6,248 nt of DNA from Nitrospirae bacterium GWC2_57_9 (lineage in GTDB: Bacteria > Nitrospirota > UBA9217). Under the pieces are notes generated by a model. That model saw only the letters and a list, made by a program, of their open reading frames with translations. It did no database searches and had not been told where the DNA came from. Numbering within the stretch: the stretch's first letter is position 1; each line of letters begins with the position of its first letter. The stretch spans positions 1 to 6,248 of the forward strand of contig MHEA01000233.1 in NCBI GenBank assembly GCA_001805085.1. Reading direction: 5' to 3'. Shown here piece by piece: positions 1-5,819 of this stretch. The position numbers and the translations under genes are program-made.

Positions 1-1
1 G

Positions 2-763
2 TTGCTGGCCGCAACGATGACCATCCTGCCCTATACGTCGGGAGCCTTCTCGTCGGAGCACCCGGGCTGCAGCGGCGACTGCAGGGAGTGCCACAAGCTT
101 GAGAAAAAGGATGCCGAGGCGCTCATCAAGAAATTGAACCCTCAGCTGACAGTGCTGGAGGTAAAGCAGGCGCCGGTCAAAAGCCTGTGGCAGATCGACG
201 TGGATGCCGGCGAAGGCAAACGCGGCCCGATCTTCCTGGATTTTTCCAAGAAGAACCTGCTCGTCATCCAGCAGATCATTCCCGTGGACAGCATCGGAAA
301 GCCGGCTCCCCAGCGAAAGATAGATTTTTCGAAGCTGCCGCTCCAGAGCGCCGTGGCCGTCGGGCCGAAGAACGCGAAGAAAAAGATCGCCGTGTTCACC
401 GATCCCGACTGCCCCTACTGCCGCAAGCTGCATGATGAAATGAAGAAAGTGCTGGAGAAGCGGAAAGATACGGCGTTCTACGTCTTCCTCCGTCCGTTGC
501 CCATGCATAAGGATGCCTTTAAGAAGTCCGAGGCCATCCTCTGCGACAAAGCAAAAGCGCTTGCCCTGCTGGACGATGCCATGGCGGGTAAAACACTTCC
601 CGAACCTTCCTGTTCCACCGCAAAGGAACAGGTGGAGAAGAACAACGCTCTGGCCGATTCTCTTGAGTTCCGCGGAACGCCGACCATGGTACGCGGGGAC
701 GGACTGGTCAATTCCGGCTACCTTCCGGCAGAGCAGCTCTCGGCCTGGATCGACGGCAAGTAG
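2..763 (+). CDS. DsbC-like periplasmic thiol:disulfide isomerase with an N-terminal CXXCH motif (5' partial)
   Basis: The frame is open to the left edge, so the true start lies upstream; the TTG at base 2 need not be an initiator. The first visible residues (about 1-17) are hydrophobic and small and end near GAFS, like the tail of a signal peptide, which places the protein in the periplasm. Numbering from base 2, residues 23-31 read CSGDCRECH, containing a haem-type CXXCH (27-31). Residues about 37-105 resemble the DsbC dimerisation domain. A thioredoxin-fold domain follows with the active site CPYC (137-140), a cis-proline loop GTP (225-227) and two further cysteines (181, 204) placed like the structural disulfide of DsbC. 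DsbC proteins reshuffle wrong disulfides in secreted proteins. The CXXCH is not part of classical DsbC and may bind haem or be redox-active; that is inference. The gene ends 18 bases before the FAH-family gene, so co-transcription is possible. A DsbG-like role cannot be excluded. Confidence 0.85.
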   Translation: MLAATMTILPYTSGAFSSEHPGCSGDCRECHKLEKKDAEALIKKLNPQLTVLEVKQAPVKSLWQIDVDAGEGKRGPIFLDFSKKNLLVIQQIIPVDSIGKPAPQRKIDFSKLPLQSAVAVGPKNAKKKIAVFTDPDCPYCRKLHDEMKKVLEKRKDTAFYVFLRPLPMHKDAFKKSEAILCDKAKALALLDDAMAGKTLPEPSCSTAKEQVEKNNALADSLEFRGTPTMVRGDGLVNSGYLPAEQLSAWIDGK

Positions 764-781
764 CAGGCGGGGGCCGCCCCA

Positions 782-1543
782 TTGAAACTGGTCAGATTTC
801 TTGCACAAGACGTCCCGGCTTACGGGATCGTGAACGGTGATGAAGTGGCTGAGCTGGAGGGGGGCTTCTTTTCCCCCTTCAAGACGCTCAAGGCCTGTCA
901 TTCTCTTTCCCGGGTAACGCTGCTCCCGCCCTGCCTCCCGTCCAAGATCGTGGCGGTCGGGCTGAATTACCGGGACCATGCGGAAGAACTCGGTTTCGCC
1001 GCTCCCGATGAACCCATCATCTTTCTCAAACCGCCGACCGCCCTGCTAGGACCGGATGACGCGGTGCTCTATCCCGCTTCGAGCTCCCGTGTTGATTACG
1101 AGGCTGAACTCGGCGTCGTGATCAAGGACCGCGTGCGCAATATCCGGCCTGATGAGGCGGGCGATCATATTCTCGGCTATACCTGCGCCAACGATGTGAC
1201 GGCACGGGACCTGCAAAAAAAGGACGGGCAATGGACCCGTGCCAAATCCTTCGATACCTTCTGCCCGGCAGGACCCTGGATCGAAACCGATCTCGACCCC
1301 GGAGACCTGCTGATCGAGTCCTATCTGAACAATGAGCGGAAACAGCGGTCCCGTACCTCGAATTTCATTTTCGATGTTCCTTATCTCGTCAGTTTCATAT
1401 CCCGGATCATGACCCTGTACCCCGGGGACCTGGTCATCACCGGGACGCCGGCGGGCATCGGTCCCATGCAGCCGGGGGACAGCATCGAGGTCAGGATCGA
1501 GGGCATCGGCAGTCTGAAAAATACAGTGCGGAGTGCGGAATAA
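782..1543 (+). CDS. Fumarylacetoacetate hydrolase (FAH) family protein
   Basis: This 253-residue protein has a short N-terminal domain (about 1-50) and a full FAH catalytic domain (about 55-250). Visible family hallmarks are NYRDHAEEL (62-70) with the likely catalytic pair H66 and E69, the metal ligands E107 and E109 in DYEAELGVV, D138 in NDVTARDLQ, K155 in RAKSFDTFCP, and the GTPAGIGPM loop (221-229). Members bind Mg2+ or Mn2+ and act on small oxo-acids: acylpyruvate hydrolysis, oxaloacetate decarboxylation, or hydrolase/isomerase steps of aromatic catabolism. Substrate cannot be read from sequence, and no aromatic-degradation gene is nearby, so a general cytosolic role such as acylpyruvase or oxaloacetate decarboxylase is at least as likely. 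The start is the TTG at 782, the only initiator near the conserved KLVRF opening. It has only a G-rich run upstream (766-773), and that run can pair with CCGCC (774-778), so coupling to the upstream gene is plausible. Confidence 0.88.
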   Translation: MKLVRFLAQDVPAYGIVNGDEVAELEGGFFSPFKTLKACHSLSRVTLLPPCLPSKIVAVGLNYRDHAEELGFAAPDEPIIFLKPPTALLGPDDAVLYPASSSRVDYEAELGVVIKDRVRNIRPDEAGDHILGYTCANDVTARDLQKKDGQWTRAKSFDTFCPAGPWIETDLDPGDLLIESYLNNERKQRSRTSNFIFDVPYLVSFISRIMTLYPGDLVITGTPAGIGPMQPGDSIEVRIEGIGSLKNTVRSAE

Positions 1544-1614
1544 AAGCATTAGGGCATCGTTCGCCCGGCGTTGATCCATGACGATCCGTGTTCAAATTTA
1601 AAATTGGTTTTTCC

Positions 1615-1622
1615 GGAGGAGG
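1615..1622 (+). promoter_or_regulatory. Strong Shine-Dalgarno site for the aminotransferase gene
   Basis: GGAGGAGG is a near-perfect match to the 16S anti-Shine-Dalgarno sequence. It lies 10 bases before GTG 1633 but only 1 base before TTG 1624, and it falls inside the open frame from GTG 1588. This argues for GTG 1633 as the initiator, since the other two would be too close or upstream of the site. Confidence 0.75.
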
Positions 1623-1632
1623 CTTGAAGGAA

Positions 1633-2871
1633 GTGCAGAAGGAGACTTACATCCAGGGGCTTTTTGCAGAGCGTATCGGCGGCAGCATGTTCGGCAAAGA
1701 GACCAAGATCTACAAGTTCGAGAAGATCAAGCGCGCGAAGCGGGCGGCTCTGGCAGCCAATCCGGGATCGGAACTGATCGACTTCGGTGTGGGCGAGCCG
1801 GACGAGATGGCATTTCCCGGCGTTGTCCAGGCCCTTCAGAAGGAAGCGGAGATGCCGGAGAACCGCGGCTATGCGGACAACGGCATCCAGGAATTCAAGG
1901 ACGCCGCGGCGCGGTATCTGCACAAGGTCTTTGGCGTCAGCGGCATCAACCCCGAAACCGAAGTGCTGCACGGGATCGGGAGCAAGCCGGTGCTTGCGAT
2001 GTTCCCGGCTGCGTTCATCAACCCCGGCGACGTTACCCTGATGACCGTTCCGGGCTACCCCATCATGGGGACGCACACCCGCTGGTACGGCGGCACGGTC
2101 ATGAACCTGCCCCTGCTGGAGCAGAATAATTTCCTTCCCGACCTCGATGCCGTCCCAGCTGATGTCAGGAAAAAAACCAAGCTGCTGTATATCAACTATC
2201 CGAACAACCCGACCGGGGCAGGTGCGACCACGGCATTTTTCGAGAAGGTCGTGCGGTTCGCGAAGGAGAATGACATCGTCGTGGTCCATGACGCGGCCTA
2301 TGCCGCGTTGATGTACGGTTCCCGGCCGCTCTCCTTCCTTTCCGTCCCCGGCGCCAAGGACGTGGGCGTCGAGATACACTCCCTCTCCAAGGCCTACAAT
2401 ATGACGGGCTGGCGCCTCGCCTTTGTCGCTGGCAACGAGCGAGTGGTAGCCGGCTACGGGAACGTAAAGGACAACTACGATTCGGGCCAGTTCAAGGCCA
2501 TCCAGAAGGCCGGCATCCATGCACTGGAGCACCCGGAGATCACCGATGAGATCACGGCCAAGTACGAGCGCAGGCTGAAGGCAATGGCAGACGTACTGGC
2601 CGGCCTTGGCTTCAATGCAAGGGTCCCGGCAGGGACGTTCTATCTATACGTGAAAATGCCGAAAGGAGTCAGGAGCGGCAGGCGCTTCGCGAACGCCGAG
2701 GAATTCTCCGAATTCCTGATCACGGAGAAGTTGATCAGCACGGTGCCCTGGGATGACGCGGGCTCCTATATCAGGTTCTCCGCCACCTTTGAGTCAAAGG
2801 GCAAGGCGGACGAGCAGCGCGTGCTGGAGGAGTTCAAGAAACGGATGTCGGGTCTGCAGTTCGAGTTTTAA
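1633..2871 (+). CDS. dapL: Class I/II PLP aminotransferase, probable LL-diaminopimelate aminotransferase
   Basis: The product has 412 residues from the GTG at 1633, chosen because GGAGGAGG lies 10 bases upstream and because the protein then opens close to the YIQGLFAERIGG segment; the frame is open back to GTG 1588. It is a fold-type I PLP enzyme. Numbering from 1633: GSK (116-118) for phosphate contacts, NYPNNPTG (188-195) with the ring-contacting Asn, HDAAY (219-223) with D220 at the PLP pyridine nitrogen, SLSKAYNMTGWR (250-261) with Schiff-base lysine K253, and substrate-carboxylate arginine R382 in YIRFS. DapL converts tetrahydrodipicolinate and glutamate directly to LL-diaminopimelate and 2-oxoglutarate, bypassing the succinylase route to lysine and peptidoglycan. 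The early motif FGKETKIYKFEKIKRAKRAA resembles the second DapL subgroup rather than the chlamydial/plant type; this is from memory of the family. The alternative is another aminotransferase, such as an aspartate or alanine type. Confidence 0.8.
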   Translation: MQKETYIQGLFAERIGGSMFGKETKIYKFEKIKRAKRAALAANPGSELIDFGVGEPDEMAFPGVVQALQKEAEMPENRGYADNGIQEFKDAAARYLHKVFGVSGINPETEVLHGIGSKPVLAMFPAAFINPGDVTLMTVPGYPIMGTHTRWYGGTVMNLPLLEQNNFLPDLDAVPADVRKKTKLLYINYPNNPTGAGATTAFFEKVVRFAKENDIVVVHDAAYAALMYGSRPLSFLSVPGAKDVGVEIHSLSKAYNMTGWRLAFVAGNERVVAGYGNVKDNYDSGQFKAIQKAGIHALEHPEITDEITAKYERRLKAMADVLAGLGFNARVPAGTFYLYVKMPKGVRSGRRFANAEEFSEFLITEKLISTVPWDDAGSYIRFSATFESKGKADEQRVLEEFKKRMSGLQFEF

Positions 2872-2881
2872 AACCTTTTTT

Positions 2882-2975
2882 GACACGGATAAAAGCTGAA
2901 AGGGCGGATAATGACGGATCAGGCAAAAAATAAAAGGCACCTTTTTTGTCCGATGCTTCCGTCTAAATCCGTGTC
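2882..2975. repeat. Imperfect 94-base intergenic palindrome with nested inverted repeats
   Basis: Outer arms GACACGGAT (2882-2890) and ATCCGTGTC (2967-2975) are perfect 9-base inverted repeats. Inside them lie GACGGA (2913-2918) and TCCGTC (2958-2963), then CAAAAAA (2924-2930) and TTTTTTG (2942-2948), and at the centre AAAAGG-CA-CCTTTT (2932-2945). The left half carries three CGGAT-like words and the right half their complements, so the whole can fold as one long imperfect hairpin. It fills most of the gap between dapL and folK. It could be a dispersed palindromic repeat, a transcription end for dapL (the centre is followed by a short T run), or both. Copy number elsewhere is unknown. Confidence 0.65.
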
Positions 2976-2987
2976 CCCATAAGTTCT

Positions 2988-3488
2988 ATGCCTGTCACTG
3001 CTTATATCGGAATCGGCTCGAACGTGGGCGACAAGAAGGCCAACTGCCTCAAGGCGGTCGAACTGTTGAAGCAGGCAGGAAACGTGCTTGCTCTTTCGGC
3101 GCTCTACTACACCGAACCGGTCGGGTATCATGAGCAGGAGGATTTCATCAATGCGGTTGCGGCGTTCGAAACAGAACGCTCTCCCAGGGAGCTCCTGGAC
3201 CTCTGTCTTCGCATTGAAGACATGCTGGGGCGGAAGCGGACCGTGCGATGGGGCCCGCGGACGATCGACCTGGACATTCTGCTGTATGGAGACGTGGTGG
3301 TGAACCTGCCCGACCTCGTCATTCCCCACCCGCTGATGGCAACGAGGAAATTCGTGCTGGTCCCGCTTGCCGAGATCGCACCCCAGGCAGCGCATCCGCT
3401 TGTGAAAAAAAATGCCTCTAAGCTTCTGAGCGAACTCAAGGATACGAGCACGGTCATGAAGTGCAGGCCGGACCGGACAGGGCCATGA
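2988..3488 (+). CDS. folK: 2-amino-4-hydroxy-6-hydroxymethyldihydropteridine pyrophosphokinase (HPPK)
   Basis: This 166-residue cytosolic enzyme, the usual length for HPPK, transfers pyrophosphate from ATP to 6-hydroxymethyl-7,8-dihydropterin, the step before dihydropteroate synthase in folate synthesis. Evidence is the opening YIGIGSNVGDK (6-16), the YTEPVG segment (41-46) followed by DFINAV (52-57), the signature RWGPRTIDLDIL (88-98... spanning the Mg2+ aspartates D94 and D96), and IPHPLMATRKFVLVPLAEIAP (112-132), here noted only by its key HP and RKFVL elements. The ATG at 2988 is the only sensible start and gives the normal family N terminus, but no clear Shine-Dalgarno precedes it and the palindromic element ends 12 bases upstream. 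The stop overlaps the next start as ATGA (3485-3488), so translation of the kinase gene is probably coupled to folK. Confidence 0.95.
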   Translation: MPVTAYIGIGSNVGDKKANCLKAVELLKQAGNVLALSALYYTEPVGYHEQEDFINAVAAFETERSPRELLDLCLRIEDMLGRKRTVRWGPRTIDLDILLYGDVVVNLPDLVIPHPLMATRKFVLVPLAEIAPQAAHPLVKKNASKLLSELKDTSTVMKCRPDRTGP

Positions 3489-4141
3489 GCAAGTCCGCCA
3501 TTCATACTACGCGTTATATTGTGACGGAAGGCCCGATCGGCGTAGGCAAAACGAGCCTCACGACGCTGTTTGCCGACGAACTGGGCGCCCGCCTGATTCT
3601 GGAGCAGGCCGAAGAAAATCCCTTTTTGTCCGATTTCTACAGAGATTCCGCGCGGTACCGGTTCCAGACGCAGATGTTCTTTCTGCTCAACCGCTACCAG
3701 CAGCAGGAGGAGATGGTCCAGCCCGACCTGTTCACCCGCATCACGATCAGCGACTACCTCTTTGCCAAGGATCGCATCTTCGCTTACCTCAATCTGAACG
3801 ATCATGAGCTTGCACTGTATGAGCAGATCTACAAAATGCTGGAGCCGAAGATCGTCCGTCCCGACCTCGTCATTTTCCTGCAGGCCGATACGGATACCCT
3901 GCTCAAGCGCATCAGGCAGCGGGGCAGGCCCTTTGAGAAGGAGATCAATCGCGACTACATCGCGGCGGTGAACGAGGCCTACAATCAGTTTTTCTTTCAC
4001 TATTCCGAAACGCCCCTCCTGGTCATCAACACCTCGGACATCGACTTCGTGCATCGCCGGGAGGACCTGGACGACCTCCTGAAGCAGATCATGAGCATGA
4101 AACAGGGCACCCAGTATTATGTGCCCAAGGGAAAACGCTGA
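3485..4141 (+). CDS. Deoxynucleoside kinase (deoxyadenosine/deoxyguanosine kinase family)
   Basis: The ATG at 3485 overlaps the folK stop as ATGA and gives 218 residues; a GTG at 3461 is in frame but would add eight unconserved residues inside folK. The protein matches the dNK family, which phosphorylates deoxynucleosides for dNTP salvage. Visible elements are the Walker A loop GPIGVGKTS (16-24), E40 followed by ENPFL (44-48), the conserved FQTQMFFLLNRY stretch (60-71), SDYLFAKDRIF (89-99) with the DR pair at 96-97 in the place of the family ERS/DRS motif, PDLVIFL (126-132), and the arginine-rich LID RIRQRGRPFEKE (142-153). The protein looks cytosolic, with no signal or membrane segment. Purine versus pyrimidine preference cannot be decided from sequence; bacterial relatives of this type mostly favour dAdo, dGuo or dCyd. 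Pairing with folK is a recurring arrangement as far as I recall and probably reflects shared nucleotide-linked metabolism. Confidence 0.88.
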   Translation: MSKSAIHTTRYIVTEGPIGVGKTSLTTLFADELGARLILEQAEENPFLSDFYRDSARYRFQTQMFFLLNRYQQQEEMVQPDLFTRITISDYLFAKDRIFAYLNLNDHELALYEQIYKMLEPKIVRPDLVIFLQADTDTLLKRIRQRGRPFEKEINRDYIAAVNEAYNQFFFHYSETPLLVINTSDIDFVHRREDLDDLLKQIMSMKQGTQYYVPKGKR

Positions 4142-4268
4142 CCCCTCTCGCTCTTCACCTGTCATATTTTGCATAGATACTCGTTTATGGCACTGCGGGA
4201 TGGAAGAGGCCAGACCGTTAAAGCACCTGGCTGCTTAAAGCGAAAAAGAGGGCTAGGTGAATAAACAA

Positions 4269-4294
4269 AAAGGCGGGGCTGTTGCCCCGCCTTT
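4269..4294. terminator. Intrinsic terminator between convergent genes, probably bidirectional
   Basis: A perfect 11-base-pair stem, AAAGGCGGGGC (4269-4279) with GCCCCGCCTTT (4284-4294), closes on a TGTT loop. Read on the - strand the stem runs into TTTTTGTTTAT, a good U tail, so it should end the cytochrome operon whose stop lies 30 bases upstream. Read on the + strand the tail is only TTTATA, so it may also stop the folK-kinase transcript, less strongly. The remainder of the gap 4142-4323 shows no convincing gene or RNA. Confidence 0.88.
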
Positions 4295-4323
4295 ATACTA
4301 TCACTCAGTTTTGTACCTTGCTC

Positions 4324-5796
4324 TTACGGCGTGTGGTAGCCGTCCGCGTATCCCTGCGCGGTCAGATCGTCGGTGATTGGTGTTGAGGTCCCGGGATTGA
4401 TTGCGGGGTCATGGCACTTGCCGCAGGCGTATCTTGGCGTGATGTAGTTGGAAGCAATCCATTTGCCATCACTGTTCGTTCTCGTCATGCTTGTCGCAAG
4501 CGCATCGATCCTGAAGATATGGGTCTTTACGTCGCCCTGCCGGCCCCAGGTTCCAGACTTGCTGGTGGCCGACTTGGTCGCCTCTGCCATGTGGCAGTCT
4601 ATGCAGGTAAGGCCCCGGTGTGCATTCTGCATTTCAGGGGTTTTAACCTGCTTGCTGCCATGGCAGCTCATGCTTACGCAGCTCACCTTGATAGCGCCTC
4701 TCGCTTCGCCGGAAAGATGGTTATCCGTAATGCCAAGCAGGTTGGTGACCGCATCCACGACCTTGTGCGACCGTTTGTGCGGGTCGTGGCAGGGTACGCA
4801 CTTCAGCCCCGCGTGAACACCGTCGCTGTTGTAGCCGACCAGTTCGTTGTACTGCTCGTGATGGTTGATGAAGTTCGCCGGGGTGCCGTCGGAATTGGCC
4901 GCCAGGGCGCCGTTGGTCAGGAACTTGGGATTTGAATCGCCTCCGCATTCTGCATTATGATCGACCGCTGTTGTATTCTCAGCCCTGATATGGCACTTGG
5001 CGCAGATTTCAACACCACCCGTTAACGAAAGCACGTTCATTTTCGCTGCTGTTGTTGCGTGGTTCTGGCCGGGACCGTGGCATGCCTCGCACTGGACACC
5101 ATCAAAGGTCCATGAACTGTAGTATCCGCCATGATTCTCTGGGCCCATTCCGGGATTTTTTGCCCAAGGCTCGGTACGGGAAGGAGCAGCGTTGGTGCCG
5201 GCATCCGTTCCGCAGTCGTAGCCTTCCGTTGAAACGATGCCGTTCGTGTTGTGGCATATCGCGCACTCATACTTTTTGTCCTTTCCTCCATTGTAGGCAG
5301 ACCAGGAACCGTCAGCGACATTATACTGGGCCTTCGGTCCTGCCCAGACAAAGCCGGTGGAAGTGGTTCCGCCGGTCATAATGGTGTCCCTCAAGCCCCA
5401 TCTGATCTTCCAGCCGAAGCCGCCCACCGTATAGTTGATGGCGGACCAGTCAAGAAGCCCGGCGCCATCGGTAACCCAGAGATAGTTCAAACTAAGCGTA
5501 TTGATATAATCCGTCGTGGTTACAGGCCTCGTGTACAGACCCGGGAGCGTCGAATTATCCATTATGGCCCCTCCGGTATGCGTGTACTTGTAGGGATGGC
5601 CTGATTTCAAGAACTCCCTCTTGTCAGGAGCAACTGACCCATCGTGGCAGCCGAGACAGGTACTGGTGCCTATGTATCCCCTGTCAATTGCCGTGATCGA
5701 CAGCCCTGTTGTTCCTTCTTTTTTATCAGATCCGCAGCCTGTCAGCGATGATAAAGCGAGTGTTGTTATTGCCAGCAAAAGAATAAAACGTTTCAT
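4324..5796 (-). CDS. Octahaem-type lipoprotein cytochrome c (seven CXXCH plus one CX4CH)
   Basis: The product has 490 residues from the ATG at 5796, supported by AAGGAGGA eight bases upstream and by a lipoprotein signal: KR, a hydrophobic stretch, then lipobox LTGC with C21 lipidated and G (not D) at +2, which favours outer-membrane sorting. Haem-binding motifs are CLGCH (47-51), CAICH (178-182), CEACH (236-240), CAKCH (265-269), CVPCH (333-337), CVSMSCH (373-379, a CX4CH form), CIDCH (398-402) and CGKCH (458-462). The roughly 126 residues between motifs 1 and 2 are rich in Trp, Tyr and Gly and include YTVGGFGWK and AQYNV segments, followed later by GVQCEACHGPG; I associate this pattern with cytochrome c554-like multihaem proteins of metal-reducing and related bacteria. 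Cysteines 195 and 284 lie outside haem motifs and could form a disulfide. Probable role: envelope or extracellular electron transfer; electron partner and acceptor are unknown. It is the downstream gene of a two-cytochrome operon ending at the 4269-4294 hairpin. Confidence 0.9.
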   Translation of the reverse strand: MKRFILLLAITTLALSSLTGCGSDKKEGTTGLSITAIDRGYIGTSTCLGCHDGSVAPDKREFLKSGHPYKYTHTGGAIMDNSTLPGLYTRPVTTTDYINTLSLNYLWVTDGAGLLDWSAINYTVGGFGWKIRWGLRDTIMTGGTTSTGFVWAGPKAQYNVADGSWSAYNGGKDKKYECAICHNTNGIVSTEGYDCGTDAGTNAAPSRTEPWAKNPGMGPENHGGYYSSWTFDGVQCEACHGPGQNHATTAAKMNVLSLTGGVEICAKCHIRAENTTAVDHNAECGGDSNPKFLTNGALAANSDGTPANFINHHEQYNELVGYNSDGVHAGLKCVPCHDPHKRSHKVVDAVTNLLGITDNHLSGEARGAIKVSCVSMSCHGSKQVKTPEMQNAHRGLTCIDCHMAEATKSATSKSGTWGRQGDVKTHIFRIDALATSMTRTNSDGKWIASNYITPRYACGKCHDPAINPGTSTPITDDLTAQGYADGYHTP

Positions 5797-5804
5797 GCTC
5801 TGAA

Positions 5805-5812
5805 TCCTCCTT
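5805..5812 (-). promoter_or_regulatory. Shine-Dalgarno site fixing the lipoprotein cytochrome start
   Basis: On the - strand AAGGAGGA sits eight bases before the ATG at 5796, in the 23-base gap after the upstream cytochrome stop. It selects this ATG over the longer open frame that runs to 6087, whose extra N-terminal residues merely overlap the upstream cytochrome gene in another frame. Confidence 0.85.
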
Positions 5813-5819
5813 TTTAAAA

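Noticed and set aside
1571..1603. Possible promoter (TTGATC followed by an AT-rich stretch) before dapL
   Set aside because: The -35-like box lacks a good -10 match at proper spacing; the AT-rich stretch alone does not support a promoter call.
1549..2532. 327-codon open frame on the - strand opposite dapL
   Set aside because: It overlaps a well-conserved aminotransferase completely, has no recognisable motif, and is expected from GC-rich antisense codon bias.
3128..4174. 348-codon open frame on the - strand opposite folK and the deoxynucleoside kinase
   Set aside because: It spans two clearly identified genes on the + strand and shows no family signature of its own.
4218..4238. Small stem TTAAAGCA / TGCTTAA with a CCTGGC loop
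   Set aside because: The stem is short with a bulge and lacks a T run; too weak to call a terminator or RNA gene alone.
4187..4264. 25-codon open frame on the + strand before the terminator
   Set aside because: No ribosome binding site precedes the ATG and the short basic product resembles nothing; chance is the simplest explanation.
4142..4323. Checked for a cyclic-di-GMP (GEMM-type) riboswitch, often near cytochrome genes in related bacteria
   Set aside because: The conserved core was not recognised, and this gap is downstream of the cytochrome gene, not in its leader.
4411..4935. 174-codon open frame on the + strand opposite the lipoprotein cytochrome
   Set aside because: It is antisense to a region encoding several haem motifs; hydrophobic runs come from reading His/Cys-rich codons in reverse.
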